Origin: WYZ-LMO2 sp038731605
Lineage (GTDB): Archaea > Halobacteriota > Archaeoglobi > Archaeoglobales > Archaeoglobaceae
Length of the DNA: 64,000 bases
Direction: 5' to 3'
Assembly (NCBI GenBank): GCA_038731605.1
Contig: JAVYQP010000001.1
Location: 310,001-374,000 of the forward strand
A program made the translations under genes and the position numbers. Under the pieces are notes generated by a model. That model did no database searches. It worked only from the letters and a program-made list of their open reading frames with translations, and was not told the DNA's origin. How positions within the stretch are numbered: position 1 is the first letter of the stretch; the number at the start of each line of letters is the position of its first letter. Shown in pieces: positions 23,741 to 32,342 of the stretch.

Positions 23741-23900
23741 CTCACCTCCGTCACTATAATTATTATTACAACTACTATATAAGTTTTTCGTTCCATCGTC
23801 TTCAAAGGGAAAAATTTTCCACCTTTCCTTGCAAAGGCACAGCATATAAGCTTTTCGATGTTTCTGAAAAAGTTTATCAATTTTGGGAAAAAATTTTAAC
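23741..23900. promoter_or_regulatory. A/T-rich divergent promoter region between pilin and Lrp genes
   Basis: The spacer holds TATAATTATTATTAC-type sequence and ACTATATAAGTTTTT, giving TATA candidates on both strands for the leftward pilin genes and the rightward Lrp gene. A second block AAGTTTATCAATTTTGGG lies nearer the Lrp start. The Lrp protein could act here, but no clear operator palindrome is seen. Confidence 0.35.
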
Positions 23901-24323
23901 ATGGACGAGAAAGACCTCGAGATCCTTGCGATGTTGGTCGAGGATTCCCGCACTACTCTGCAAAAAATCGCTGAGAAAACGAAGCTCTCGATCTCTTCGG
24001 TTCACAAAAGGGTAAAGAGGCTTGAAAGGGAAGTTATCGAGAAATACACGCTACTGCTGAATCCAGAGAGGTTCAGCTACATCACCGCCTTTCTTCTGAT
24101 CTCTTCAACCTCTGACGTCTCTAAGGAGCTCTCTAAGATCCCGGAGATCGTAGAGGTCTACCAGACGTTCGGGAACTACAACTTCATCGCAAAGGTGAGG
24201 GGGAAGGGGATTGAGAAGATCGCAGAGATCTCGAATAAACTCTCCTCACTGAACGGCGTCGAGGACATCCTTTACCTAATAGCGACGAAGAGGGTAAAAG
24301 AAGTCCCTTGGAAGCCGGGGTGA
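23901..24323 (+). CDS. Lrp/AsnC-family transcriptional regulator
   Basis: A 140-residue regulator. It starts MDEKDLEILAMLVEDSRTT, the Lrp winged helix-turn-helix, followed by ISSVHKRVKRLEREVIEKYT. The C-terminal ligand-binding domain includes VEVYQTFGNYNFIAKVRGK. ATG 23901 is preferred to an in-frame TTG 18 bases upstream because it opens the conserved region. It heads a three-gene run with a small membrane protein and a V4R-like protein, and diverges from the pilin genes. Confidence 0.88.
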   Translation: MDEKDLEILAMLVEDSRTTLQKIAEKTKLSISSVHKRVKRLEREVIEKYTLLLNPERFSYITAFLLISSTSDVSKELSKIPEIVEVYQTFGNYNFIAKVRGKGIEKIAEISNKLSSLNGVEDILYLIATKRVKEVPWKPG

Positions 24324-24327
24324 TGTT

Positions 24328-24585
24328 GTGAAGGAGATGATCTTCCTCCTCACCGTCATACTGCTACTGCTCGGCGGGACTTTCATCCTTCTGCTCTACA
24401 ACGCATACGTGAAAACAAGACAAAGGTTCCTCCTTCTCCTCAGCTTCGGCTTCTTCCTCCTCGTCGTCGGCGGATCTTTACCAGTTTTGACGTTCGCTCT
24501 CTCACTGAGCAACGATCTATACGTTCTCGGCATAGCTCTCCAGATCTTCGGGATTTCAGCGATTTTCTACGCAACCGTGAGGTAG
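24328..24585 (+). CDS. small three-helix membrane protein (DUF7521-like)
   Basis: An 85-residue, almost entirely hydrophobic protein with three predicted membrane segments separated by YNAYVKTRQR and SLSNDL. Size and the RxR-containing cytoplasmic loop resemble archaeal DUF7521 proteins that accompany transcription factors; function unknown. It starts at GTG 24328 five bases after the Lrp stop and ends two bases before the next gene, so co-expression is near certain. Confidence 0.65.
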   Translation: MKEMIFLLTVILLLLGGTFILLLYNAYVKTRQRFLLLLSFGFFLLVVGGSLPVLTFALSLSNDLYVLGIALQIFGISAIFYATVR

Positions 24586-24587
24586 GG

Positions 24588-25001
24588 ATGAGAGAAGAGA
24601 AAATAGTACAGAAGTGGAGGATAATAAAGATCTCTCGCTCAAAACCTTCGTTAGCCTTCAGAATCCTCGAAAAGATACCAACAGAGTTCGAAGAGGAGAT
24701 AAGAAGAATAGCCTTCGAATACGGGCTCGAGAAGGGAAGAGAAGTTGCGAAGAACTTGAAGCTAAGCTTTGCAGAGGTTGCGAAATTCATTTCAATGCTC
24801 TCTGGCACTCGAGTCGAGGTTCAAGAGAGTCTTGCGGTCTTCTCTCTGTGTCCCGTGAATTCCCTGGAGCTCATAAGGCTAAGTCCAGCTTGTAGGGGGT
24901 TCTTGGAAGGTTTCTTTAGAGCCTTCAACCTCAACGTCGAAGTCTCTACGAACTGCGGAGAAAAATGCAGGGTTGAGGTTAGGCTAAGAACTCGTCCCTA
25001 A
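24588..25001 (+). CDS. V4R-like small-molecule-binding protein
   Basis: A 137-residue soluble protein. The second half, with CPVNSLELIRLSPACRGFLEG, a hydrophobic GFFRAFNLNVEVS strand and CGEKCRVEV, resembles the V4R (4-vinyl reductase) domain, which binds hydrocarbon-like ligands or metal through conserved cysteines. Identification is by pattern and is tentative. It is the last gene of the Lrp cassette and may supply ligand sensing to it. Its 3' end overlaps the convergent marC-like gene by 23 bases. Confidence 0.5.
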   Translation: MREEKIVQKWRIIKISRSKPSLAFRILEKIPTEFEEEIRRIAFEYGLEKGREVAKNLKLSFAEVAKFISMLSGTRVEVQESLAVFSLCPVNSLELIRLSPACRGFLEGFFRAFNLNVEVSTNCGEKCRVEVRLRTRP

Positions 25002-25614
25002 GCCCCTGGAAAACGAGCTCGACGCCGATCGCAGCCAAGAAGATTGCAAGGACCTTCGCAACTATGTCCGCACCGCTTTTTCCGAGTAGCTTTATTATGA
25101 AGCCCGTGTAGAGATGGCTCAAGCGAACGAGGACGTAAACAAGGATTGCGCTTAAGATAACGATGGATTTGAGCAAAATTCCTTCGGCTTGGGAGAACAT
25201 GACAATTCCGATGGTTATAGCCCCCGGACCTGTGTAAAGCGGTAAGGCAAGCGGGAAAACTGCGATTGCGTCGATTTCAGCGCTTTTCTCAGCGATGCTT
25301 GCGTATTTCTCCCTCGCAATCCTGCCCAAGAGTATGTCCACGGAGATTATGAAAAGCAGAATCCCGCCTGCGACCCTTAAGCTGTTTATCGAAACATGGA
25401 AAAACTCGAGGATCCCGCCACCCGAGACCATCGTTGCTAAGAGAATTGCGAGTGCTATGATCGTCATGCGTTTCGAAATTCTCTGCCTAACTTTTTCCTC
25501 AAACCTCTCTGTTAAGGCGATGAAGATCGGCAAGTTCCCCGGTGGGTCGACGATTACGAAAAACGTTAGAAAGCTCTTGAGGAAGAAGGTTATGGCAGTT
25601 GCTAAGTCCTCCAT
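24979..25614 (-). CDS. MarC-family integral membrane protein
   Basis: A 211-residue protein with six hydrophobic segments. The N-terminal FFVIVDPPGNLPIFIALT and the inverted repeat LALPLYTGPGAITIGIVM are MarC/YhgN/SnatA signatures; the PPGN and GPGAI loops lie in re-entrant positions. Some relatives move small neutral amino acids, but the substrate is generally unknown. Its start overlaps the end of the core-MetE gene by 13 bases, so it belongs to the operon running down from the haem-type radical SAM gene. Confidence 0.88.
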   Translation of the reverse strand: MEDLATAITFFLKSFLTFFVIVDPPGNLPIFIALTERFEEKVRQRISKRMTIIALAILLATMVSGGGILEFFHVSINSLRVAGGILLFIISVDILLGRIAREKYASIAEKSAEIDAIAVFPLALPLYTGPGAITIGIVMFSQAEGILLKSIVILSAILVYVLVRLSHLYTGFIIKLLGKSGADIVAKVLAIFLAAIGVELVFQGLRDEFLA

Positions 25615-26549
25615 GAGTCCCTCGCCCTCCTAAGGTTCTCCAAGAGCTTCATCGCAACCCTTTGCGATGGGAAAGAGAAGAGCCCACAATCTGGTCCGAC
25701 GTATTTCACGAGATCTCCGAACTTCTCGAACGCAAGCCTTATTCTTTCGCTTATCCTTTCCTTGGATTCGAACTCCTCGATTGCGAGCTCCGCAAGGTTC
25801 TCGTCTTTCCATGCATCGACGTTGTATCTTTCGTTGAACTCTTGAACAATGCAATCCACATCGCTCCTTGCGACCCCAATTCTTAGAAACTTCTCGTAGC
25901 TTTCCAAGATTTCTGGATCAATCATCTCGAGATTTCTCGGATCTCTTGCGGACTCTATGCCGAGAACGTCGACTTTGGTTTCCATGAACTTCTCGTAGAA
26001 AACCGGATTGTGCAGATGAACTTGAACGTCTGCTTTCAGCTTTTTATCGTAAACCCTTTCTATCAGCTCCTTCTCTGGTTGCAAATCCGGCGCAAGCCCA
26101 AGGCTTGGCTCGTCGAAGCTTATGCAAGTCACGTTCTCAAACTTCAGCGCATTCCTTGCGAACCTGTAAACGGATTCTGCGATGTTCAGCAAAACGTCTT
26201 CGTAAATCACCCCACGGAATTCTCGATAGTAGAGCTCGAACGCTCCGGTTATGCAAACCCTAACCCTCTCAACTCTCATCTTCTCAACGATCTCGAGCTC
26301 CCGAATCGTTGCGTATTTTTCCGCAATCAGATAGGCGTCATCTTGAAACTCCTCATTTCTCATCGGATCCAAGAACATCGAAATCATGTCTCGGAACTGC
26401 GGGTAATTTGGGACGTCGAGATACTTCGACTTCATCAGAAACGCCCTTTGGACCATCTCCTCGTATTCCTTTGTCTCGAGATTTTTCTCAACCCACTCCC
26501 TCGTTATTCCATGTGGCAAAGGAAAGCTACCGATGTCGTCGAGGATCAT
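25602..26549 (-). CDS. core-MetE-type methionine synthase (C-terminal catalytic domain only)
   Basis: A 315-residue TIM barrel beginning with DIGSFPLP and ending GPDCGLFSFPSQRVAMKLL. It corresponds only to the C-terminal half of B12-independent methionine synthase. Likely zinc and homocysteine ligands are in VHLHNP, LGIESARD and DCGL. Archaeal and some bacterial versions lacking the N-terminal domain transfer methyl groups from a corrinoid protein rather than from methyl-folate (family knowledge). SFDEPSLGLAPD is also conserved. It is translated between the AhbC-like gene (nine bases upstream) and marC. Confidence 0.82.
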   Translation of the reverse strand: MILDDIGSFPLPHGITREWVEKNLETKEYEEMVQRAFLMKSKYLDVPNYPQFRDMISMFLDPMRNEEFQDDAYLIAEKYATIRELEIVEKMRVERVRVCITGAFELYYREFRGVIYEDVLLNIAESVYRFARNALKFENVTCISFDEPSLGLAPDLQPEKELIERVYDKKLKADVQVHLHNPVFYEKFMETKVDVLGIESARDPRNLEMIDPEILESYEKFLRIGVARSDVDCIVQEFNERYNVDAWKDENLAELAIEEFESKERISERIRLAFEKFGDLVKYVGPDCGLFSFPSQRVAMKLLENLRRARDSWRT

Positions 26550-26558
26550 GGAAATCTC

Positions 26559-27662
26559 TCAGGGTTTAAAAATATAGCAACTCGGATCCCAGCCCCAGAG
26601 GTTCCCGTATCTCAAAGCCCTAACCCTGAACCCACCGCACACTCGCTTGAACTCGCAGTCTCCGCACCTTCCCTCGAGATACTTCTCCTTCTCCCTCAGC
26701 TTTGCAAACAACGCATCCTTAAGCCAGAGATTTTTGAAACCATGGATTAAAACGTTCCCCGCAGTGTAGTCAAGCCAGAACTGATTCGGATGAAGATCTC
26801 CGAGCTCGTCGATGCAGGCTAATCTTACCCCACTGCTATCCCCGCCACGGAACTTCAAGAACTCCAATATTTCTTCGTTCTTTGTCTCCAAGTAGACGTA
26901 AACTCCATCCGCCGGATTGTCCACCGTGAGTATCTCCATCTCCTCCTCTTTCCTCGCAACTTTCATCAAGAAGTTCACGATCCTCTTCCGAGTTGCGTTG
27001 TCGACGTCGTCGCCAAAGCTCGCCCTCCCAGACGGGACGAGATGGTAAACGCAGAAACGTGGGATCTGCAAATTCTTAGCCAAGTCCAATAACCTTTGGA
27101 TTTCGAGGTAGTTGTGCTTTGTGAGCGTAAACCTTATCCCCGTGAGCGTTTCTTCGTTCGAAATCTCCAAAGCCTTCACAGCTTTTTTAAACGCCCCTTC
27201 GACTCCACGGAACTCGTCGTGCGTCTTTACTCCATCGAGGCTTATGCCCACGTAGTCGAAGACTCGAAGCTTGTCTGCGAGCGTCTCATCGATCAGAGTT
27301 CCGTTCGTTGAGAGCACAGTCTTTATGTTGCGATCCTTCGCATACTTCGCAATCTCGAAGATGTCTTCCCTGAGCAGTGGCTCCCCACCGCTGAAAAGGA
27401 TAACTGGAACCCCGAACTCGGCGAGTTCGTTTACGATCTTCTTGCATTCCTCAGTCGAAAGCTCCTTCAACCTCGTATTAGCCCTTGCGTAGCAGTGGAG
27501 GCAGTTTAAATTACAGCGGTTCGTGATGTTCCAAACGATGATCGGAACAAGCGAAGATGAGAACTCTTTAAGCTTCTTCGGAATAAAGCTCTCATCACCA
27601 GCGTATGTTATCTCCTTCGACACAGTTGCAACGCCGGAAAGCATCTTACTAAGGCTTATCAC
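26559..27662 (-). CDS. radical SAM/SPASM haem-biosynthesis protein, AhbC/NirJ-like
   Basis: A 367-residue radical SAM protein with cluster motif CNLNCLHCYA, FSGGEPLLR, STNGTLID and ISLDG. A SPASM-type tail, CGDCEFKRVCGGFRVRALRYG, carries auxiliary cluster cysteines. The IVWNITNRCNLNC lead and the 'CGG-RALRYG-LWGxDPxC' tail are characteristic of the alternative haem pathway enzymes that act on didecarboxysirohaem. I favour AhbC (deacetylase) over AhbD (haem synthase), but the two are hard to tell apart by eye. First gene of an operon continuing into core-MetE and MarC. Confidence 0.72.
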   Translation of the reverse strand: MISLSKMLSGVATVSKEITYAGDESFIPKKLKEFSSSLVPIIVWNITNRCNLNCLHCYARANTRLKELSTEECKKIVNELAEFGVPVILFSGGEPLLREDIFEIAKYAKDRNIKTVLSTNGTLIDETLADKLRVFDYVGISLDGVKTHDEFRGVEGAFKKAVKALEISNEETLTGIRFTLTKHNYLEIQRLLDLAKNLQIPRFCVYHLVPSGRASFGDDVDNATRKRIVNFLMKVARKEEEMEILTVDNPADGVYVYLETKNEEILEFLKFRGGDSSGVRLACIDELGDLHPNQFWLDYTAGNVLIHGFKNLWLKDALFAKLREKEKYLEGRCGDCEFKRVCGGFRVRALRYGNLWGWDPSCYIFKP

Positions 27663-27697
27663 GATACAAGTTGAAACCAGAAGATAAAGGTTTCTGC

Positions 27698-29368
27698 TCA
27701 GTTTTCCACAAAAACGTCCACAACTCTGAAGGCTTCGACGTCAACGAGTCCGAGATCCGTGATCTTCAGCTTCGGGATAACGGGAAGAGCGATGAAGGAA
27801 AGCGTTATTATCGGCGACCTCAGCTTGCAGCCGAGGTCGGAGAGCTTATTTTCGATTTTTTCAAGCCTTTCAGCAACGATCTCGGCTCTTTCGTCGCTCA
27901 TTAAGCCAGCGATCCTAAGCGGGAGCTCGATGAATTCGCCATCGTAGACAACGATCCCACCGTTTAGCTCGATGACTCGATTCACAGCTCTGCATATCGC
28001 ATCATCGCTCGCCCCAACTGCGACTATGTTGTGCGCATCGTGCGCAATCGTTTGCGCTATCGCACCCCTTTTTAACCCGAAGCCCTTCACGTAACCTTTC
28101 GCAACCCTTCCACTGCGGTGATGCCTTTCAACGACTACAACTTTAAGAATGTCCCTTGAAACATCGATACCATCGACGAACTCGATCGACTCCAACGTCA
28201 CGAGCTCGCCGTCTAAGATATCTATTATCCTCGCCCTCCCCTTCTTCATCTCCAAGTCCTCTTTTCTCAGCTTATTAGCCTTCACCGATCTCTTAGCATC
28301 CTCCGGATACTCGTAGCTCGAGAATTCTGGCTCTTTTCCCCCAACGAATACCTTTTTCGCATCGAATTTCCTCAGACTTGCAACTAAAACTATGTCCGCA
28401 AACCTCGAAGGAGCTATGAGCCCGGCGTTTATCCCAAAGAACTCCGCCGGATTCAGAGTTACCATCTGTAGAGCCTTGAACTCGTCGATCCCTTCGGCAA
28501 TCGCTTTCCTGTAAACGCTGTCCAAATAGCCCTCTTTCAACAGATCACGAACGCTCCTATCGCCATCGGTTACAAGCATCGTGTATCTGTTCCCGGCTAC
28601 CTGCTTCAACGCCCTCAGATTTCTTCCCGCAGAGCCCTCTCGGATCATCACTCTCATCCCCAGCCTCAGCTTCTCCCTCGCTTCTTCAGCGCTTGTGCTC
28701 TCGTGATCCGAAAAAATGCCTGCGGAAATGTAGGCGTTCAGATCTTTCCCAGAGAGCCTTGGACAATGACCGTCGACGATTGGAGAAACAAGCTTCTCGA
28801 GCGCAGAATCTTCTGCGTTTATCACCGCTGGGTAGTTCATGAACTCCGCTATGCCGAGGACGTTTTCGTAGCTCAGAAGTTCTTCAATATCCTTTGCAGT
28901 TATCTCAGCTCCAGAGGTTTCCAAAGGTGAAGATGGGACGCAAGGAGGGATCATGCAGTAGAAGCGTATTGGCGAAACCTTCGCCTCCTCGAGAAGGTAG
29001 AGAATACCCTTTTTGCCGAGGACGTTTGCAATTTCATGCGGGTCTGCGACGACGCAAGTCGTCCCCCTTGGCACCACGAGCCTTGAGAACTCGGAAAGCG
29101 TTAGCATGGACATTTCGATGTGCGTATGCGCATCTATGAGCCCGGGAACTGCGTATAAGTTACTTGCATCGATCTCTCTTATCCCATCGTATCTCCCGAT
29201 CCCAGCGATCAGATCGTTGCATATCGCAATGTCTGCGCTGTAGATTTCTTCGGTGAGAACGTTCACAATCTCGGCGTTCTTTATGACCAAATCCGCCTTT
29301 TCTTCGCCCTTGGCAACCCTTATGATTCTCTTGAGCTCAGTCTTCGAGCGCCTCCCTGATGGCATCAT
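27698..29368 (-). CDS. ade: adenine deaminase
   Basis: Amidohydrolase converting adenine to hypoxanthine and ammonia. Metal ligands appear in DAHTHIEMSML; ADPHEIANVLG, DGHCPRLSG and FSDHEST follow in family order, and a long C-terminal domain ends near DVEAFRVVDVFVEN. The total of about 556 residues is normal. The start is ambiguous: ATG pairs at 29368/29365 or 29386 all lie inside the 3' end of the upstream phosphoribosyltransferase gene; the family region begins at ELKRIIRVAKGEEKADLV. The overlap implies translational coupling of the two purine-salvage genes. Confidence 0.93.
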   Translation of the reverse strand: MMPSGRRSKTELKRIIRVAKGEEKADLVIKNAEIVNVLTEEIYSADIAICNDLIAGIGRYDGIREIDASNLYAVPGLIDAHTHIEMSMLTLSEFSRLVVPRGTTCVVADPHEIANVLGKKGILYLLEEAKVSPIRFYCMIPPCVPSSPLETSGAEITAKDIEELLSYENVLGIAEFMNYPAVINAEDSALEKLVSPIVDGHCPRLSGKDLNAYISAGIFSDHESTSAEEAREKLRLGMRVMIREGSAGRNLRALKQVAGNRYTMLVTDGDRSVRDLLKEGYLDSVYRKAIAEGIDEFKALQMVTLNPAEFFGINAGLIAPSRFADIVLVASLRKFDAKKVFVGGKEPEFSSYEYPEDAKRSVKANKLRKEDLEMKKGRARIIDILDGELVTLESIEFVDGIDVSRDILKVVVVERHHRSGRVAKGYVKGFGLKRGAIAQTIAHDAHNIVAVGASDDAICRAVNRVIELNGGIVVYDGEFIELPLRIAGLMSDERAEIVAERLEKIENKLSDLGCKLRSPIITLSFIALPVIPKLKITDLGLVDVEAFRVVDVFVEN

Positions 29369-29915
29369 CGCTGAGCTCGACCCCAAATTCTCTAAGCGTT
29401 CTCACGACTTCTCCGAAGTCCTTAGCGCCCTTCTTCGCAATCAGACCCTTCAGGTCTTCTCTGAGGCTCCAGGGGTATACGATCCACTTCCAGTCCTCCA
29501 TCTCGACTGCAAAGTAGTCGGGGACAAATGACGACGTCTTCTTGTAGTCTATGACCGCAGTCCTCACCTCCTTCGCACCCAAGGAAGACACGTGCTCTTT
29601 CACGAGCTTTATCGTCTCTCCGGTGTCTGCAACGTCGTCGACGATGAGCACGTTCTTTTTCTCGACGTTCGCAGTCAAAGGCTGTGTTATCGTCGCTTTC
29701 CCAGTTATCGTCGCAACCATTCCCCAGTGCTCAGTTTTGACGCTGTATAGTTCCTTCACATCCAAGAGATCCGCTAAGATCCTTGCGGGAACCCAGCCAC
29801 CCCTTGCGATTGCGACGATTGCATCGACACGAAAACCGCTCGACTTCACTGCTTTTGCGAGTCTTTTGCAGAGCCTATGGATCTCTTCCCAGTCGTAAAC
29901 GTGGCATTTGAACAT
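29337..29915 (-). CDS. purine phosphoribosyltransferase (xanthine/guanine type)
   Basis: A 192-residue PRTase that attaches a purine base to PRPP. The PRPP loop is LIVDDVADTGETIKLV, and AIVAIARGGWVPARILAD is the pyrophosphate loop. The MEDWKWIVYPWSLREDL region matches archaeal members annotated as xanthine-guanine or hypoxanthine PRTase. It overlaps the adenine deaminase gene by roughly 30 bases, which fits a salvage route adenine to hypoxanthine to IMP. Base specificity cannot be settled by sequence. Confidence 0.85.
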   Translation of the reverse strand: MFKCHVYDWEEIHRLCKRLAKAVKSSGFRVDAIVAIARGGWVPARILADLLDVKELYSVKTEHWGMVATITGKATITQPLTANVEKKNVLIVDDVADTGETIKLVKEHVSSLGAKEVRTAVIDYKKTSSFVPDYFAVEMEDWKWIVYPWSLREDLKGLIAKKGAKDFGEVVRTLREFGVELSDDAIREALED

Positions 29916-29998
29916 CGCTCAAAGTTTGCAGTAAGGATTAAATTTTTTCGGTTTGGCGAACGTAAGGTATAATTGCATTGAGCTCCATTTAACATAGG

Positions 29999-30514
29999 AT
30001 GGTGAGAAGAGCGAAACTCGTCAACGACATCGTGGAGCTAATACCCATATTCCAGCTTTTATCCACGGAAACGCACAGAAAGGTTTACTCTGCACTTCTC
30101 GATGATTGGTTAACAATGGACGAGCTTAGGAGCAGGTTTGGCGATGGGTTTGAGGAAACGCTGAAGATCTTGAAACATGCGGGAATGCTTGAAGTAAAGT
30201 GGAGAATGCCCTCAGACCCGGGCGGGAAGCCTGAGAAAGAGTATCACGTGAGCTACACGCACATATCTGCGAATTTTTACGTATCGTTGAAGGAGTTCAA
30301 CAAGATCCTTGAGATCGTGTTCATGCCGGACGACGAAGTTGAGAAGCACGTTGAGAAGATCATGCGGGAAGTTGAGCTTGGCAGAAACTCGGTTGGGCAT
30401 ATAACGAAGGTTCTGAACTACGATCCAATGTTCGTGAGGGCAATTGTTAAGAGAACGCTGAAGCTTAACTTGAAAGGACAGCTAATCGAGATAGCGAAAA
30501 ATGAGGAGATTTAG
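29999..30514 (+). CDS. ArsR-like winged-helix regulator
   Basis: A 171-residue archaeal transcriptional regulator. LLSTETHRKVYSALLDDWLTMDELRSRFG is a winged helix-turn-helix, followed by a beta-wing (MLEVKWRMP). The C-terminal half is helical and probably mediates dimerisation. The ligand is unknown. It overlaps the DUF504 gene by 14 bases and is transcribed with it and the BtpA-family gene. Confidence 0.7.
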   Translation: MVRRAKLVNDIVELIPIFQLLSTETHRKVYSALLDDWLTMDELRSRFGDGFEETLKILKHAGMLEVKWRMPSDPGGKPEKEYHVSYTHISANFYVSLKEFNKILEIVFMPDDEVEKHVEKIMREVELGRNSVGHITKVLNYDPMFVRAIVKRTLKLNLKGQLIEIAKNEEI

Positions 30515-30737
30515 CGCAAGAGAAATGCTTAACAAGCTGAAGTGGGATCAAAGATACGATTTTTCACAATGCACGATCGTATGCATTGACAGATTCAGTG
30601 GCATGGCTGAGATAAGCGCAGATGAGATCGAAAGCATCGGGCACAAGTTTCTATACCTCAAAGATGGTAGAACGATACCTCAGCATCGCATCGTCGAGAT
30701 TCGCCACAAGGGTGAGGTGGTATGGAAAAGACCGTGA
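30501..30737 (+). CDS. DUF504/UPF0248 family protein
   Basis: A 78-residue protein with the family layout: MLNKLKWDQRYDFSQCTIVCIDR, a central DEIESIGHKFLYLKDGRTIPQHRI and EIRHKGEVVWKR end. It is widespread in archaea and suspected to bind RNA, but no role is proven. Overlaps both neighbours (14 and 16 bases), so the three genes are co-translated. Confidence 0.82.
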   Translation: MRRFSAREMLNKLKWDQRYDFSQCTIVCIDRFSGMAEISADEIESIGHKFLYLKDGRTIPQHRIVEIRHKGEVVWKRP

Positions 30738-31462
30738 TCTGCGTCGTCCATCTCAAGCCATTGCCGGGATCGCCTTTGTATAGGAGCTTCGATGAAGTGC
30801 TCGAGAAAGCCTTGAGAGATGCGAAGGCAATCGAGGAAGGTGGAGCGGATGCGCTCATAGTTGAGAACTTTGGAGACAAACCATTCTTGCGCTACGTTGG
30901 GAAGGAGACCATAGCTTCGATGGCAGTTGTTGCGTGGGAGATAAGAAAGGAGACGAACCTGGGCGTTGGTATAAACGTTCTTAGAAATGACGCAATGGCT
31001 TCGATTGCGATTGCAAAAGCTGTTAAAGCGGACTTTGTGCGGATAAACCAGTTCTTCTTCCCCTCGATTTCTCCCGAGGGATTCCTGCTTGGGAACGCTG
31101 GAAAGATTCTTCGCTATCAGAAACAGATCGACTGCAAGGCGATGGTCTTCGCAGACGTGAACGTAAAGCATGCTGTGCACTTCGCAGATCTCGAAAGCTA
31201 TCTTCTTAACGCCGAACGAAGCCTTGCAGATGCGTTCATAGTCACTGGAAAAGCTACTGGTCTCGAAGTCTCGATCGAGGATCTCAAGAAAATGCAGAGG
31301 GTTGCACCGATCTTGGCTGGTAGCGGGGTAAACGCTGCGAATGCTGAAAGGATCGCAAGGCACTGCGATGGAGTCATCGTTGGTAGCTACATAAAAACCC
31401 GTGGAAGCGTTGACGTTGAGAAGGTGAGGAAAATCGTCAGCATCGTGAAAAGCGTTAAGTGA
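30722..31462 (+). CDS. BtpA/SgcQ-family TIM-barrel protein
   Basis: A 246-residue TIM-barrel protein with VHLKPLPGSPLY, GGADALIVENFGDKPF, VGINVLRNDAMAS, VFADVNVKHAVHF and PILAGSGVNAAN, all BtpA hallmarks. Members have been linked to photosystem I biogenesis in cyanobacteria and to sugar metabolism elsewhere; in archaea the reaction is unknown. Last gene of the ArsR-DUF504-BtpA run, converging on moaA with eight bases of overlap. Confidence 0.88.
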   Translation: MEKTVICVVHLKPLPGSPLYRSFDEVLEKALRDAKAIEEGGADALIVENFGDKPFLRYVGKETIASMAVVAWEIRKETNLGVGINVLRNDAMASIAIAKAVKADFVRINQFFFPSISPEGFLLGNAGKILRYQKQIDCKAMVFADVNVKHAVHFADLESYLLNAERSLADAFIVTGKATGLEVSIEDLKKMQRVAPILAGSGVNAANAERIARHCDGVIVGSYIKTRGSVDVEKVRKIVSIVKSVK

Positions 31463-32342
31463 AAAACGGTCTCCTCAGCTTTACCGCTTCAACAATCGCC
31501 CTCTTCAGCTCCTCACCGTGAAGCTCGGAAACGTCGATAGCTTTGTTGCTCATCAAGCAGAGCTTTATCTTCCCATCCGAAGTTATGCGGATTCGATTGC
31601 AGTGCTTGCAGAATTCGGAGTTGTCCAAAGGCTTAACGATCTCGACTGTGCCGAGAGGAGTTATGAACTGCTTCCTCCTGTGCATGTCCCTTATCTTAAC
31701 AGCCTTGGCGATTTTCGCAAACTCGCCTTCAAAGATCTCCGGATTTAGGTAGAACTGCGCAGTCTTCGAGTTCGGAATCAGCTCTATAAGCTGTAGGATC
31801 ACCTTTGTTTCGTTTCTGTTGAATGAGTTTGCGAATTCAAGCATCTTGAAAACCTCGTCCTCGTTTATTCCCCTCATCAGAACCATGTTCAGCTTCAATG
31901 GTGTCAGCTTCGCTTCGACTGCGCTTTCTATGCCCTCGAGCACAAGCTTTAGCTCCCCTTTTTTTGTGATATGCCTAAACTTCTCCGCATTTAGCGTGTC
32001 GAGGCTAACGTTCACTCTATCAAGCCCGCTCTCCTTTAGCTCGACCGCTCTTTTGCTCAAAAGTGTCCCGTTCGTTGTCATCGATATCTCCTCGAAGTCT
32101 GGCAAAGAAGAGATTATATCGCAGATGTCCCTTCGCAGTAACGGCTCCCCGCCAGTGATCTTCAGCTTTCTCACGCCAAGCTCATAAAAGGCTTTTGCAA
32201 TCTCAACGATCCTTTCCGCACTGATCTCTTTCCCAGAACTGTCTTCCCCCTCTCTATGGCAGTATATGCAGTCGAGATTGCACCTCTGCGTCACGGCGAT
32301 GCGGAGGTTCGTTACAACTCTTCCGTATAGATCTTCGAGCAT
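31455..32342 (-). CDS. moaA: GTP 3',8-cyclase (molybdopterin biosynthesis protein A)
   Basis: Radical SAM enzyme that starts molybdopterin synthesis by rearranging GTP. The N-terminal cluster motif is CNLDCIYCH; ITGGEPLLRRD, SMTTNGTLL and VNVSLDTLN follow. The C-terminal cluster that binds GTP is EFCKHCNRIRIT followed by KLCL. The tail KLRRPFF lacks the double-glycine that ends many bacterial MoaA proteins, as is common in archaea. Its start lies inside the 3' end of mobA (31 bases overlap), so the two pterin genes form an operon. Confidence 0.93.
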   Translation of the reverse strand: MLEDLYGRVVTNLRIAVTQRCNLDCIYCHREGEDSSGKEISAERIVEIAKAFYELGVRKLKITGGEPLLRRDICDIISSLPDFEEISMTTNGTLLSKRAVELKESGLDRVNVSLDTLNAEKFRHITKKGELKLVLEGIESAVEAKLTPLKLNMVLMRGINEDEVFKMLEFANSFNRNETKVILQLIELIPNSKTAQFYLNPEIFEGEFAKIAKAVKIRDMHRRKQFITPLGTVEIVKPLDNSEFCKHCNRIRITSDGKIKLCLMSNKAIDVSELHGEELKRAIVEAVKLRRPFFT

